Source: Theocolax elegans
Lineage: Eukaryota; Arthropoda; Insecta; Hymenoptera; Cerocephalidae
Direction: 5' to 3'
Assembly (NCBI GenBank): GCA_026168455.1
Contig: CM047431.1
Location: 65,538,668-65,602,667, forward strand
DNA: 64,000 nucleotides
The position numbers and the translations under genes were made by a program. Positions 7,911 through 17,606 of the stretch are shown in pieces. Position 1 is the first letter of the stretch. Each line of letters starts with the position of its first letter. The notes under the pieces were generated by a model, which was not told the origin of the DNA, ran no database searches, and saw only the letters and a program-made list of their open reading frames with translations.

Positions 7911-10778
7911 TCTCACCACTCCGCTCTGCGTGTTGCTCAAGTAAATGCAAATTCAATTATGGATCACCATGCTGACCTCGAATCTCTTTTATTTTCTGAA
8001 AATATCGATATTTTATCTATTTCGGAAACGTGGCTGACTCCAAATCGTTCAAATTCAATATTTAATATTCCGAATTATACCCTGATTCGAAATGATCGTG
8101 GTCTGCCGTCAACTACGGGTAAGCGTGAATATTTACAAGGTGGGGGTGTCGGGTGCTATGTCCGAAACAATATTTCTTTTAGAGTCCTTGAAGATCCGCA
8201 AATAATGAACATCAATGAGACTGAGTACATTATGCTGGAGTTGAATGTTGCTAGTAATAAGATTTTATTTGTTTCTGTTTATCGTAGGCCTAAAGGCAAT
8301 GTTTTAACTAAACTTTTTAATTGTATACAGAATCGTTTGCATATCTATAAAAATGTTATTATTGCTGGAGATCTAAATTCGAATTTATTGTCTGACGATT
8401 ATTACGGTGTGCATTTGAAAGAGTTAATAATAGAAAATGGGTTTTATTTGGTTCCCTTTAATGCTACTCATCATAGAGACAGCTCTGATACTTGGTTGGA
8501 TGTTATACTAGTTGACTCTGCACATAAGGTTCGTTCAATCAAACAGTCGCTAAGCCCGTTTATAAACGGGCATGACTATATTTTAATTGATTATACATTA
8601 GATTATAAGTTTGAAAACGCTAAGATCTGTACGTATCGTGATTTCAGTAACTTCTCTCCTGCGATTTTTACCGAATATATTTCTGATAAATTGTTCTCTA
8701 TGCGCAATCTACCAACAGAATCATGGACTGTTGATTCTTATTTAGATTCTTTGCGTACACTCTTGATAACAACTCTGGATGTAACAGCTCCCTTTGTTAC
8801 TCGCCGTATTCGTCCACACTCTACTCCATGGATGTCTAAAGAGCTCAGGAATATGTGTAAGGTTAGGAATAGTTTATATAAATTAGCTAAGAGACGTGGA
8901 AGTTCTGAACTGTTGGCAGAATATAAATCGATGCGACGGGATGTAAAACGGCAAATAAAGGCAGCTCGCGAAAAATTTTTTAGTCAAACATTGTCACTGA
9001 TTTCTGATCAAGCCCAAAGCTGGAGATTTTTACGTAGACTGGGAATTGTCAGGGAATTTTTTAATTCCCCATTAAAATTCTTTTCATCAGATGATCTACT
9101 CCAGCACTATACTCTGGTAACAAATCGACACCCATCTTGTACCTCAGAACAGTTGATTGAGATCCATAATTTGCCATCTAATTCAGAGCATCCAGTGTTT
9201 ACTTTTCAGCCTGTTACTCAGGATCAAGTTTCTCGTGCTTTGGCCCACTGTCTTCCAAAAGCAAAAAGTCGTAGCTCAGATGGTCTTTCTCTAGTCTATT
9301 TTAAAGATATCTTTTCAATAATCGTTCCCTCTTTTACTGACTTGTTTAATTTATCAATAACTACGAAGCAATACCCAACTATTTGGAAACGTGCTTCAAT
9401 TATTCCACTAAGTAAAGTAAATAAACCACAGTCACCATCGGATACAAGACCAATCGCCAACCTTCCCCATTTTGCTAAAGTTCTTGATAGATTAATTACT
9501 CTGCAAGTAATTGAATATCTTGAGAGTAATAGTCTCTTATCTCCGTATCAGTCTGGTTTTCGAGCTATGTACAGTACCCAGACAGCATTATTAAAAATCA
9601 CTGAGGATATCCGGTATGCGATGGAGAGGGGTATGGTGACGGTCCTAATCCTATTTGATTTTAAAAAGGCTTTTGACACAATTAGTCATACAGAATTACT
9701 TAAAACTCTTAAACATTTTAATTTTGATAATAGTGTTATTGACTGGTTTTTTTCTTATTTGGTTGGACGTGCTCAATCTGTTGTTGATCTAAATGGTGAA
9801 TTGTCTATGTTTGTCAGCACATCTTCGGGTGTTCCCCAGGGCTCGACACCAGGCCCAGTTCTTTTCTTAATGTGTATAAATTCAATCATGAATGTGCTAG
9901 AGAACTCTAGGGGAATGTTGTTTGCGGACGATTTACAACTATATATTCATTGCAAGCCTTCGGAATGCAATGAGTCGATTTCAAAGTTGATTAGTGATGG
10001 CTCCAGGGTGGTGGATTGGGCACGTTTGCATGGACTTGATATTAATTTTAATAAGACGCAGGCTCTTATTATAGGCTCTGCTCAACAGCATAGGTTTATA
10101 AATAAGGAACTATTTTCTCCGATCATTATTGATGGTCATGAAATTGAAATAGTAAGCTCTGTACGCAATTTGGGTCTCATTATCACTGAAAATCTTCATT
10201 GGAACTCACAAATAAATAAGATATCCTCATCGGTACATGGTGTCCTTCATAAATTACGTAACAAAGGAAATTTTCTGTCACAACCTATGCGCAAAAAATT
10301 AGTTGAAATGTTAATTATACCGCACTTTGATTATGTTAGTTTAGTATTTAATGACCTGCCTGATTATTTAAATGTAAAATTGCAACGTCTTATGAATGTA
10401 TGTGTGCGTTATATTTATCGTTTGAAGAAGGATACTAAACTCGATGCGTTTTATAGTAAATTAGGTTGGTTATCGGTTGATAAAAGACGTAAATATTTCT
10501 TAGGTCTGTTAACGTACCAGATTTTAACTAATGGAAGACCAGATTATTTGCTTGAGTTACTTCCACCTCCCAGTTGCGATGTCAGACGTTCGAATCGACT
10601 GCAATACTCGTGCTTTCAACGTCCTCAGGCCCATACTAATACGTATCAGAGGTCTTTCACCATTCAAGCGATGGACTTTTGGGATTCATTGCCATCAGTG
10701 ATAAGACTTAGCTCGACCATTTTGATATTTAAGAGACGTTTGTATGAGTATCTTAGCAATGATGATGGCGCAAATTGA
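7911..10778 (+). CDS. LINE ORF2: APE endonuclease and reverse transcriptase, copy C
   Basis: The frame is open from the CT tract; numbering here is from ATG at 7959 (939 residues). The conserved LRVAQVNANS start lies just upstream of that ATG, so the ATG is internal to the domain and the true start was probably lost by truncation. Endonuclease motifs are all present: N in QVNANS, SETWL (E23), VYRRP (107-111), AGDLN (136-140), SDTWLD (176-181) and GHDYI (H205). RT motifs are TRPIAN (496-501), YQSGFRAMYST, the A box LFDFKKAFD (D567, D573), the B box SGVPQGST (623-630) and the C box FADD (655-658). No stop or frameshift was seen, making it the best-preserved catalytic ORF in the window. It has no ORF1 or 5' UTR of its own. 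Confidence 0.9.
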   Translation, partial: SHHSALRVAQVNANSIMDHHADLESLLFSENIDILSISETWLTPNRSNSIFNIPNYTLIRNDRGLPSTTGKREYLQGGGVGCYVRNNISFRVLEDPQIMNINETEYIMLELNVASNKILFVSVYRRPKGNVLTKLFNCIQNRLHIYKNVIIAGDLNSNLLSDDYYGVHLKELIIENGFYLVPFNATHHRDSSDTWLDVILVDSAHKVRSIKQSLSPFINGHDYILIDYTLDYKFENAKICTYRDFSNFSPAIFTEYISDKLFSMRNLPTESWTVDSYLDSLRTLLITTLDVTAPFVTRRIRPHSTPWMSKELRNMCKVRNSLYKLAKRRGSSELLAEYKSMRRDVKRQIKAAREKFFSQTLSLISDQAQSWRFLRRLGIVREFFNSPLKFFSSDDLLQHYTLVTNRHPSCTSEQLIEIHNLPSNSEHPVFTFQPVTQDQVSRALAHCLPKAKSRSSDGLSLVYFKDIFSIIVPSFTDLFNLSITTKQYPTIWKRASIIPLSKVNKPQSPSDTRPIANLPHFAKVLDRLITLQVIEYLESNSLLSPYQSGFRAMYSTQTALLKITEDIRYAMERGMVTVLILFDFKKAFDTISHTELLKTLKHFNFDNSVIDWFFSYLVGRAQSVVDLNGELSMFVSTSSGVPQGSTPGPVLFLMCINSIMNVLENSRGMLFADDLQLYIHCKPSECNESISKLISDGSRVVDWARLHGLDINFNKTQALIIGSAQQHRFINKELFSPIIIDGHEIEIVSSVRNLGLIITENLHWNSQINKISSSVHGVLHKLRNKGNFLSQPMRKKLVEMLIIPHFDYVSLVFNDLPDYLNVKLQRLMNVCVRYIYRLKKDTKLDAFYSKLGWLSVDKRRKYFLGLLTYQILTNGRPDYLLELLPPPSCDVRRSNRLQYSCFQRPQAHTNTYQRSFTIQAMDFWDSLPSVIRLSSTILIFKRRLYEYLSNDDGAN

Positions 10779-11034
10779 TAATAGAAATTTAAGACTATAT
10801 TGTGATACATGCGTAATTTAATTACTATATAATTTTTTCTTGTTTCTATTTTTACATTACAAATTCTGAAAACTTGTTCATGTTTTATACTTATATTTTA
10901 TTAGTTTTTATTTGTTTTTATTTTTAAATAGCGAATTGTTGTTATTATTTTTATTTATAAAATATTGTAAAATTGTTTTTCCTTGCCTTAAGGTTAATTA
11001 ATTTCCTAGGCATTAATAAATACTTTTTCAATCA
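10779..11034 (+). other. 3' UTR and terminal stem-loop of copy C
   Basis: About 255 A/T-rich bases. The hairpin lies at 10984-11012. The outer helix TGCCT (10984-10988)/AGGCA (11008-11012) and an inner AGG (10991-10993)/CCT (11005-11007) are separated by a two-base bulge. AATAAA is at 11015-11020, followed by TCAATCAATC. Confidence 0.65.
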
Positions 11035-11060
11035 ATCTCTCTACCTCTAATTCTCTCTAT
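11035..11060. repeat. Short CT-rich tract between copies C and D
   Basis: Only about 26 bp (TCTCTCTACCTCTAATTC and following bases). It is the shortest of the inter-element tracts. Confidence 0.75.
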
Positions 11061-11492
11061 CACCTGGATATATAAGTTTAAGTTTAATCAGCATTGCTGT
11101 GTTATTTCATCTGTCATTTCTTCTGTATTTCATTGCGTCATTATACGTCATTTTTGTTACTATTTATTTATTTATTCATTGTATTCATTATATATATTCT
11201 TTTTTATTTTATATTGCGGTTGATATGCAAACGCTAACTATTTTGTTATTTAACTATTTTGTTATTTATTTTAAATTATTAATTTATTAATTTATTAATC
11301 AATTGTACAAATATTTTATTTTGTTATTTTAATTCTTTACTATTTCATGGTTTCTATTTTATATTTATGTTATGCAATTTTATATTATTATCTAGTTTTA
11401 AAAAAGTTTTACTCTATGTATCAGTTCGCTTTAGTGCCTATGGGGTTTCTACCCCATAATTGGCCCAATAAATACATCAATCAATCAATCAA
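11061..11492 (+). mobile_element. LINE copy D, 3'-UTR-only copy (or SINE using the same 3' end)
   Basis: About 430 A/T-rich bases with no convincing coding sequence, lying between two CT tracts. Its 3' end has the family layout: stem-loop 11436-11464 with outer GCC/GGC and a perfect 7-bp inner helix TATGGGG (11439-11445)/CCCCATA (11452-11458). AATAAA follows at 11467-11472, then (ATCA)n. Its length is close to the 3' UTR of copy E (~420 bp), so a copy truncated inside the 3' UTR is the simplest reading. No Pol III A or B box was seen to support a SINE. Confidence 0.6.
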
Positions 11493-11806
11493 TCTCTCTC
11501 TATCTCTCATTCTCTCACTCATTCTCTCACTCGTTCAACCTCTCCCTCACGGTCCCTCACAAACCCTCATTCATATTCACTCTCTTCCTCTTACAGTCCC
11601 TCATTCTTACTCACTCTTACTCTCGCACTCCCTTACTCACTCTCATTCTTACTCGCTCTCACTCTTGCACTATATCACTTACTCCCTCTCACAGTCCCTC
11701 ATTCTTACTCACTGTCACTCTCGCAATCCCTCACTCTCTCTCATTCTTACACGCTCTCATTCTCGCACTATATCACTCTCTCCCTCATTCCCTCTCTCTC
11801 TCTCAT
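11493..11806. repeat. CT-rich simple repeat between copies D and E
   Basis: A degenerate pyrimidine-rich tract with TCTCTCATTC units and longer irregular blocks (CTCATTCTTACTCACTC, CTCTCGCACTCCC). These recur in the tract after copy A and at the left edge of the first tract. Confidence 0.88.
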
Positions 11807-13182
11807 GTAAGTTCGAACTAGACCTGCTTACTCGACTCTTGCCTTATCGGAGAATTTCTTCTGCCGCATTCTGCCTACGGGCATTTTTGTTTCAGAATCT
11901 TGCACGCAATCTCATGCAAGCCATTTTTTAACATTAATTCAATTGTGCATTTATATGGTTTGCTTGTATTTTCTACAAAAAGTTGCGGCCTTCAAAAGTG
12001 AGGTTATCTTAGAGGGAAGCGAGGGATTCGAGCAACCCAGGTTTACATTAACGCTGTGAGGTTGGTAGCATTATTTCACCGGACCTGGCTTGATATAGTT
12101 AATGCGCCTATCAGCTACATGAGTGTCTACCGAATTATTGTGTGACCGCTCTCCCTCTCTCTACATATGCCTCCTAACGTAGACGAGTACACCGATGACT
12201 ACATTTACATTTGCGAGGAGTGAGAATGAGGCAATCTACGTCTACAGTACATTTGTATGACACATTTTGAGTTTTAATCGTCATTAAACAAGTTGGTAAA
12301 AATTGAAAATAGATTATAATTGCGGAATACATTGCATTGATGAGGTTATGTCGCAATGTTTTTATATTCGTGCGGACACGTGGTTTTTGGTATCGACTGT
12401 CGATAATTGTTTTACGAATTTAATTATGTATTGTATATACACGTGCTAGATGTCACTGCTTGGACTATTTTTAAATTACTTGTTAAGTGCTATCTATTTT
12501 TATACTAATTAATTATTTATATTTATATCTGATAATTTTCAGTATTAGTATAGCTGTATTTATTATAGTTTTATTATTGTATTTTGGGCAGAGTTATATA
12601 TGTAGTGTGAGAATTGAAATTGGACGAAATCTTTAATGTGATAACTGTAAATTGCTTAGTTTAGTAGTATCTCTTACAAACTAATGATACAATGCTGTGG
12701 TTGCCATAAATCTTTCTTTGTTAATCTGCTATCTAAATAGAACATGTAACAGCATTATACATAGAATACTACATGTGTAACTTTACCTTACGCTATTTGA
12801 GTATCATGAAAATACGGATAATTATTTTGTGTTTAAGTATTATTATTGTATTATTAGTCTAAGTGTGAATGTGATTTACTAACTCAAGCGATCTAATTTT
12901 TTTGATCAATACAGTTAAATTGATCATTCGATTATCTAAGTTTTATCTAAGTTTTATAGAAATTTTTAAGTTCTAATTTATATATCTTTAATCTTGTATT
13001 ATTACTTTAATGTAGAGCTATAATATGTGTTAAGAATTCTAGTTGATCTCATTTCGAGTGTTGTTATGATTTGTGTGTCATGCTTCTGAGGAGCAAATTT
13101 ATTTAAAGCGTTAAATATTATATATATTTCATCTATCATTTTATTATTTTAAGCATTATCTTCATGTGCTCAATTAGTCCAA
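11807..13182 (+). other. 5' UTR of LINE copy E
   Basis: About 1.38 kb without a convincing coding frame. It opens with GTAAGT, then ACTAG and CTTACT, the same order as copy A. Beyond that the two 5' UTRs are hard to align by eye. The final ~700 bp is strongly A/T-rich. Several short CT motifs near 12150 (CTCTCCCTCTCTCTAC) recall the flanking tracts. Confidence 0.6.
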
Positions 13183-14259
13183 ATGCCGAAATGCAATAGG
13201 TGTAAAGGTAATATTGCCAAAGAAAGTCGTAAATGCCTAATCTGTGGTAAATCTTATCATCCTGGTTGCGCGATCATTTACATCTCGAAAAAACCAGCAG
13301 ATAATTGTTGTACACGATCTTTCGTTATTGATCGTAAGCATCAAGACTCTCTCAACGCCAAATTGCCCTCAACTTCTAGCCGGTCACGGGGTTACGATAA
13401 ACTTCGTAATTTACACATAGATTTGAATTCGGATTCTGACCATCTCTTTGATCAGCCTCTAGATATGTCCACCATCAGCAATTCTAATAATTCTGTTCAT
13501 GACAGGTCGATTTCTTTGGTACCGGAAATGATAATCCAGCCAGTTTTACAAACATCTGTGCAATCTGTCCCTAATGACTTATCAAATATGTCTGATTCAG
13601 ACAAAATGAATATGATTCTTGCTAAAATGACACAGAATCATAGTGAGGTAACCAATCGGCTTGACTCTCTCCAATCTCTTTTGGGTGAGAATGCCTCTCG
13701 CATGGACAGGATTGAAGCCCAAATCGAGGAGATGAAATCTGTGCGCTCCATACCCCTCGGTTCTGAATTAAGAGTGTCTGGTATCCCGGCAAACTCCATA
13801 GTACCGGCGAGAGAGTTGATTGTCTCTATTTTGAAGTGTCTACAACTGTCACATTTTGAAAATGATATTATTGAAGTCCGTCATTTCCAACCAAATCGGC
13901 GTGACTCTAACAATGTGTCTGTTCCGCAGTCTTCTACACATAAGTTTATTTCGTACATCGTGAAATTTAAATCTTATGAAATTAAGGAACATGTTCTGAA
14001 GGTGAAACGCGACTATGGGGATATTGTATACCAGAGTCTTGTTCCGGATTCAATCGCTTCTGATAATGGGTCTGTGATTAAACTGTATGATATGTTACCA
14101 CCGGTTATATATCGCCTGCTTATGCAGACTAGGCTCAAGGCGCGTGAGCTGAATTACAAGCATGTATGGTCGAGAAATGGACTAATTTATGTTCGTCGGA
14201 ATGATCGTTCAGATGTTATCACTATTTCCACTGAGCAGGACCTCACAAAATTGCATTGA
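13183..14259 (+). CDS. LINE ORF1 protein, copy E
   Basis: A 358-residue protein starting at ATG in CAAATGCCG. The N-terminal finger keeps C4, C7, C18, C21, H26, C29, C42 and C43; copy A's extra cysteines C24 and C48 are absent, so the shared eight are the likely metal ligands. The middle (MSDSDKMNMILAKMTQNH onward) is a likely coiled coil, followed by an RRM-like stretch starting at SELRVSGIP. The C-terminal FP-like region (YDMLPPVIYRL, ARELNYKHVWSRNG) aligns with copy A without gaps near the end. The role would be RNA binding and RNP assembly. The frame is uninterrupted and ends in TGA followed by CGG, then continues in frame toward ORF2. Confidence 0.88.
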   Translation: MPKCNRCKGNIAKESRKCLICGKSYHPGCAIIYISKKPADNCCTRSFVIDRKHQDSLNAKLPSTSSRSRGYDKLRNLHIDLNSDSDHLFDQPLDMSTISNSNNSVHDRSISLVPEMIIQPVLQTSVQSVPNDLSNMSDSDKMNMILAKMTQNHSEVTNRLDSLQSLLGENASRMDRIEAQIEEMKSVRSIPLGSELRVSGIPANSIVPARELIVSILKCLQLSHFENDIIEVRHFQPNRRDSNNVSVPQSSTHKFISYIVKFKSYEIKEHVLKVKRDYGDIVYQSLVPDSIASDNGSVIKLYDMLPPVIYRLLMQTRLKARELNYKHVWSRNGLIYVRRNDRSDVITISTEQDLTKLH

Positions 14260-14325
14260 CGGTCTCTGGTACAAACAAATGTTCTCACCAACCCGGTAGC
14301 ACGTCCATTTAACCAACCACATTTG
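14257..14325 (+). promoter_or_regulatory. Same-frame UGA junction between ORF1 and ORF2, copy E
   Basis: TGA at 14257-14259 is followed by C and then by exactly 21 sense codons (14260-14322) up to the TTG that encodes the L of LRVAQIN. Linker length and frame equal those of copy A although the linker residues have diverged. The first in-frame AUG is ~115 codons into ORF2, after the N and E catalytic residues of the endonuclease. Confidence 0.55.
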
Positions 14326-17183
14326 AGAGTTGCACAAATTAATGCAAATTCGCTAAAGGAACATTTTAATGATGTCCAAGGTCTTATTGTAAATAAATCC
14401 GTTGATGTGCTCTCGATATCTGAAACATGGCTTACTGCAAGACAACCAACCTCTCTTTTTAACATCAATAATTATACTCTTATCAGAAACGACAGAAACA
14501 TCAAATCGGTAGGTGGAAAGAGAGACTTTGTTCAGGGAGGAGGAGTAGCTTGTTATGTCCGAAATACTATTTCCTTCAAGATCCTCTCAAGTTCTGATAA
14601 TACGGATATAAATGCAAATGAGTTTCTCTTTCTTGAATTGTGTCCTTGCTCTAACCAAAAAATCTTAATGATATCAGTTTATCGTCGACCTAAGGGGCAT
14701 GTTCTATCAAATGTCTTCCAGGCGCTTGGTGAATATATTCATTTATATCATGATATTATCCTAGCAGGTGACCTCAACTCGGATCTCACCAATGATAACT
14801 ACTATGCATGTCACCTTAGAAGCCTGATTAGTGATTTAAATCTAACGTTGATCCCCTTTGGTCCCACTCATCATCGCGACTCATCTGATACATGGTTGGA
14901 CGTGATAATTGTCGATTCTGAAGACAAGATTAAATCGTATCACAAATCTCAGTCTCCTTTCATAAACTGCCATGATTTCTTAATTTTAGACTTCGTATTA
15001 AATCAACCAGTAAGACCTCAACTATCTTTGTCATCTCGTAAATTCACTGATTTTAATTCCGAATTATTTTCATCTGAACTGAAACTGTATCTTAATGATA
15101 ACTTTATCTGTCAGAATTTAAATGGGACTTTTGATGTTGATGCAGCCCTTAGTATTTTTAGAGACAAAGCTTTGAACCTGCTTGATACACATGCGCCGAT
15201 TGTAAATAGAACGCTGAAAAGAAGGCCGGCCCCATGGTTCACGAACGAGCTTAGACTTATGTGTCATTCTCGTGATCGACTTTATAAAAAATCTCGCAGG
15301 CAACATAGTGGCGCTCTACTCGTTCAATATAAGGCTCTGCGCAAACAGATTAAGAGAGAGATTAAATTAACTCGCGATAGGTATATTATCAATGCCTTAA
15401 ATAATGCTCCTGATTCGGCTGGTTACTGGAGAGTGCTGCGGAATTATGGTCTGACTAAACCCAAGTTTGAGTCCCCACTTCATTACTTTAATGCGGAAGA
15501 CCTTATCAGATATTATTCCTCGATTGCGTGCTGTCATCCAGCTTGCTCTATTAGTCAATTGGACGAGATTTTGAATTGTTCTAGTGGAGGTGATACGTTA
15601 CAGTTCTCTTTTCATAATGTGGACTTTGATGCAGTACTCATGGCAATGAAATCATCTTTACCTAAATCGAGGAGTCGTAGCTGTGATGGTCTTTCTCTGT
15701 CATTTTTCGCAGACGTATTCCATGACATAGTGCCGTTCTTTGTGAATCTCTTTAACATATCTATTGAAACCGGAGTTTACCCTGCCCTTTGGAAGAAATC
15801 AGTAATTATACCTTTATTAAAGAAAAATATGCCTGACACAATGGCAGATACTCGTCCAATTGCTCAATTACCACATTTTGCGAAAGTATTTGATTCCATT
15901 ATTACCAGACAACTAGTTCATTATCTTGAATCCACATTTTTACTGTCGCCTTCTCAATCTGGTTTTCGCAGTGGTTATAGTACTCAGGCAGATTTGTTAA
16001 AAACTACTGATGACATTCGTCTGGGGTTTGAGCAGGGTATGGTCACTTTCATGGTCCTCTTTGACATGAGTAGGGCATTCGACACAATTAACCATACGAA
16101 ACTTATTTCGAAGTTGAAAGAACTTCATTTTTCACCATTAGCAATGAAGTGGATACATTCTTACCTATCCGAGCGTACTCAGGCTGTTCTGAATCTTGAC
16201 AACACGCCTTCTACTTTTTTATCAGTAACATCTGGTGTACCTCAAGGATCTACTCCGGGTCCTATAATATTTCTAATATATATTAATTCCATCGTTAGAG
16301 TAATCAAATTTTGTAAATTCAAGCTATTCGCCGATGACTTAAAATTTACATACAATGCAAACCTGCGCGCATTAATGAGACTATTGTCGAAATTAATCAA
16401 GATATCCAATCGATAGCGGAATGGGTGGCCGCAAATGGCTTAAAACTGAACATCAGCAAAACCAAAGCTATCCTTTTTGCGTCAACGCAAATGTCATTGC
16501 GTTTAAATGACTATGCCATGCAACCGATTTTACTTCTTGGCAATCAAATTCAATTGTCTGCCTCGGTAAAGAGTTTGGGTGTTACTTTGGCAAGTGATCT
16601 TTCATGGAACGCACAGATAGCTAATATTTCATCCAATGTCCATGGTGTTTTGTATCGTCTGCGATATAAGGGCCAATGTCTACCAGAGGCGGGACGAATT
16701 GCGCTTGCCAACGCCTTGGTTATCCCACATTTCGATTATGCCTGTCTCGTATTTAATGATCTTCCATCATACCTGGAGTTGAAACTTCAAAGACTCTGCA
16801 ATACTGTCGTGCGCTATATATTCCATTTAAAACGAGATGCGGCTTTGCGTCCTTACTATGAGCGCTTAGGTTGGTTTTCTCTAAAAGATCGACGCAAGTA
16901 CTTTCTTGCCTGTTTTATGTATAAATTGTTATCAACTGAAAGGCCCAGCTACTTATTTGATGATTTGACATTCATAAATGAGGAAAGTCGTAGATCCATA
17001 CGTTTGGGAAACATTTTTACAATTCCGACTAGTAGAAGAGACTCGTATAAAGCTTCCTTCTCAGTCTCGGCTATGGAGCTATGGAATAAATTGCCTAGTT
17101 CCATTAGAAACAGTTCTAGTGTGGACAGTTTCAGGATGAATATGCGCAGCTATCTTCAGAATGTTTCTAACTCGAGCATCTGA
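14260..17183 (+). pseudogene. LINE ORF2 with one frameshift, copy E
   Basis: Numbering is from TTG 14323. Endonuclease motifs are complete: QINANS (N7), SETWL (E34), VYRRP (119-123), AGDLN (148-152), SDTWLD and CHDFL. RT A box LFDMSRAFD (D581, D587), B box SGVPQGST and C box FADD (669-672) are present. Right after FADDLK the frame is lost. The A run at 16341-16344 appears one base short compared with copy A, and a stop follows at 16414-16416. The C-terminal domain (WVAANGLKLNISKTK to the stop at 17183) continues in the shifted frame. Apart from this one base the ORF looks undamaged, so it is either a young inactive copy or a consensus error in a homopolymer. Confidence 0.88.
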
Positions 17184-17606
17184 TTTTGCATATTGAATCT
17201 TACATTGATTGATCAATTGTTCATGTCTCTCCTTATAGTACAGATGTTATATTGTATGTGCTTGAATTGAATCATACTTTCTAAATTTTAAAAAATTTTA
17301 AATTTGTTTGTACACTTACACAATTGTACCGTCTTTGCAAAAACTATATGCGATTTTATATTATATTATATTATTTTATATTATTATATTTCAGTGTATT
17401 TTATGTATTATCGATAATTTAATGTATTTATTTTTCGTGTTTTATTTTAAATTTTAATGTATTTTATTATAATGCGCTCTAATAATTGTATATACAACAT
17501 GCGACATTGTATTACATTAATATAATTATATTTATACTTCCATGTAATTTTGAGTGCCATTCGGTTTAGTTAAACCTTGGCACAAATAAATAATGTTATC
17601 AATCAA
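17184..17606 (+). other. 3' UTR and terminal stem-loop of copy E
   Basis: About 420 A/T-rich bases. The hairpin at 17554-17583 has an outer 6-bp helix GTGCCA (17554-17559)/TGGCAC (17578-17583) and an inner 6-bp helix GGTTTA (17563-17568)/TAAACC (17571-17576) with a GT loop. AATAAA is at 17585-17590, followed by ATCAATCAATC and the CT tract. Confidence 0.75.

Larger units (their letters stand above)
7909..11034 (+). mobile_element. LINE copy C, 5'-truncated, different subfamily, ORF2 open
   Basis: It contains ORF2 and the 3' UTR only. The 5' break falls within a few codons of the ORF2 start, immediately after the (CT)n tract. The ORF2 sequence is clearly alignable with A and E but more distant from both than they are from each other. 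The 3' end has its own stem-loop, AATAAA and TCAATCAATC before CTCTCT. Confidence 0.87.
11807..17606 (+). mobile_element. LINE copy E, full-length non-LTR retrotransposon
   Basis: About 5.8 kb with 5' UTR (11807-13182), intact ORF1, same-frame ORF2 with a single frameshift, and a ~420-bp 3' UTR. The 3' UTR has the best stem-loop of the set, AATAAA and ATCAATCAATC. It is the same family as copy A, but its endonuclease is complete. It lies between CT-rich tracts on both sides, and no target-site duplication can be read in such repetitive flanks. Confidence 0.9.

Noticed and set aside
12020..12050. Second tRNA T-arm-like sequence (GGGATTCGAGCAACCC)
   Set aside because: The loop and B box fit poorly and no other tRNA arms are found. 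It lies in the 5' UTR of copy E.
12174..12356. 60-codon minus-strand frame in the 5' UTR of copy E
   Set aside because: No similarity or motif was seen. It is a chance frame in non-coding element sequence.
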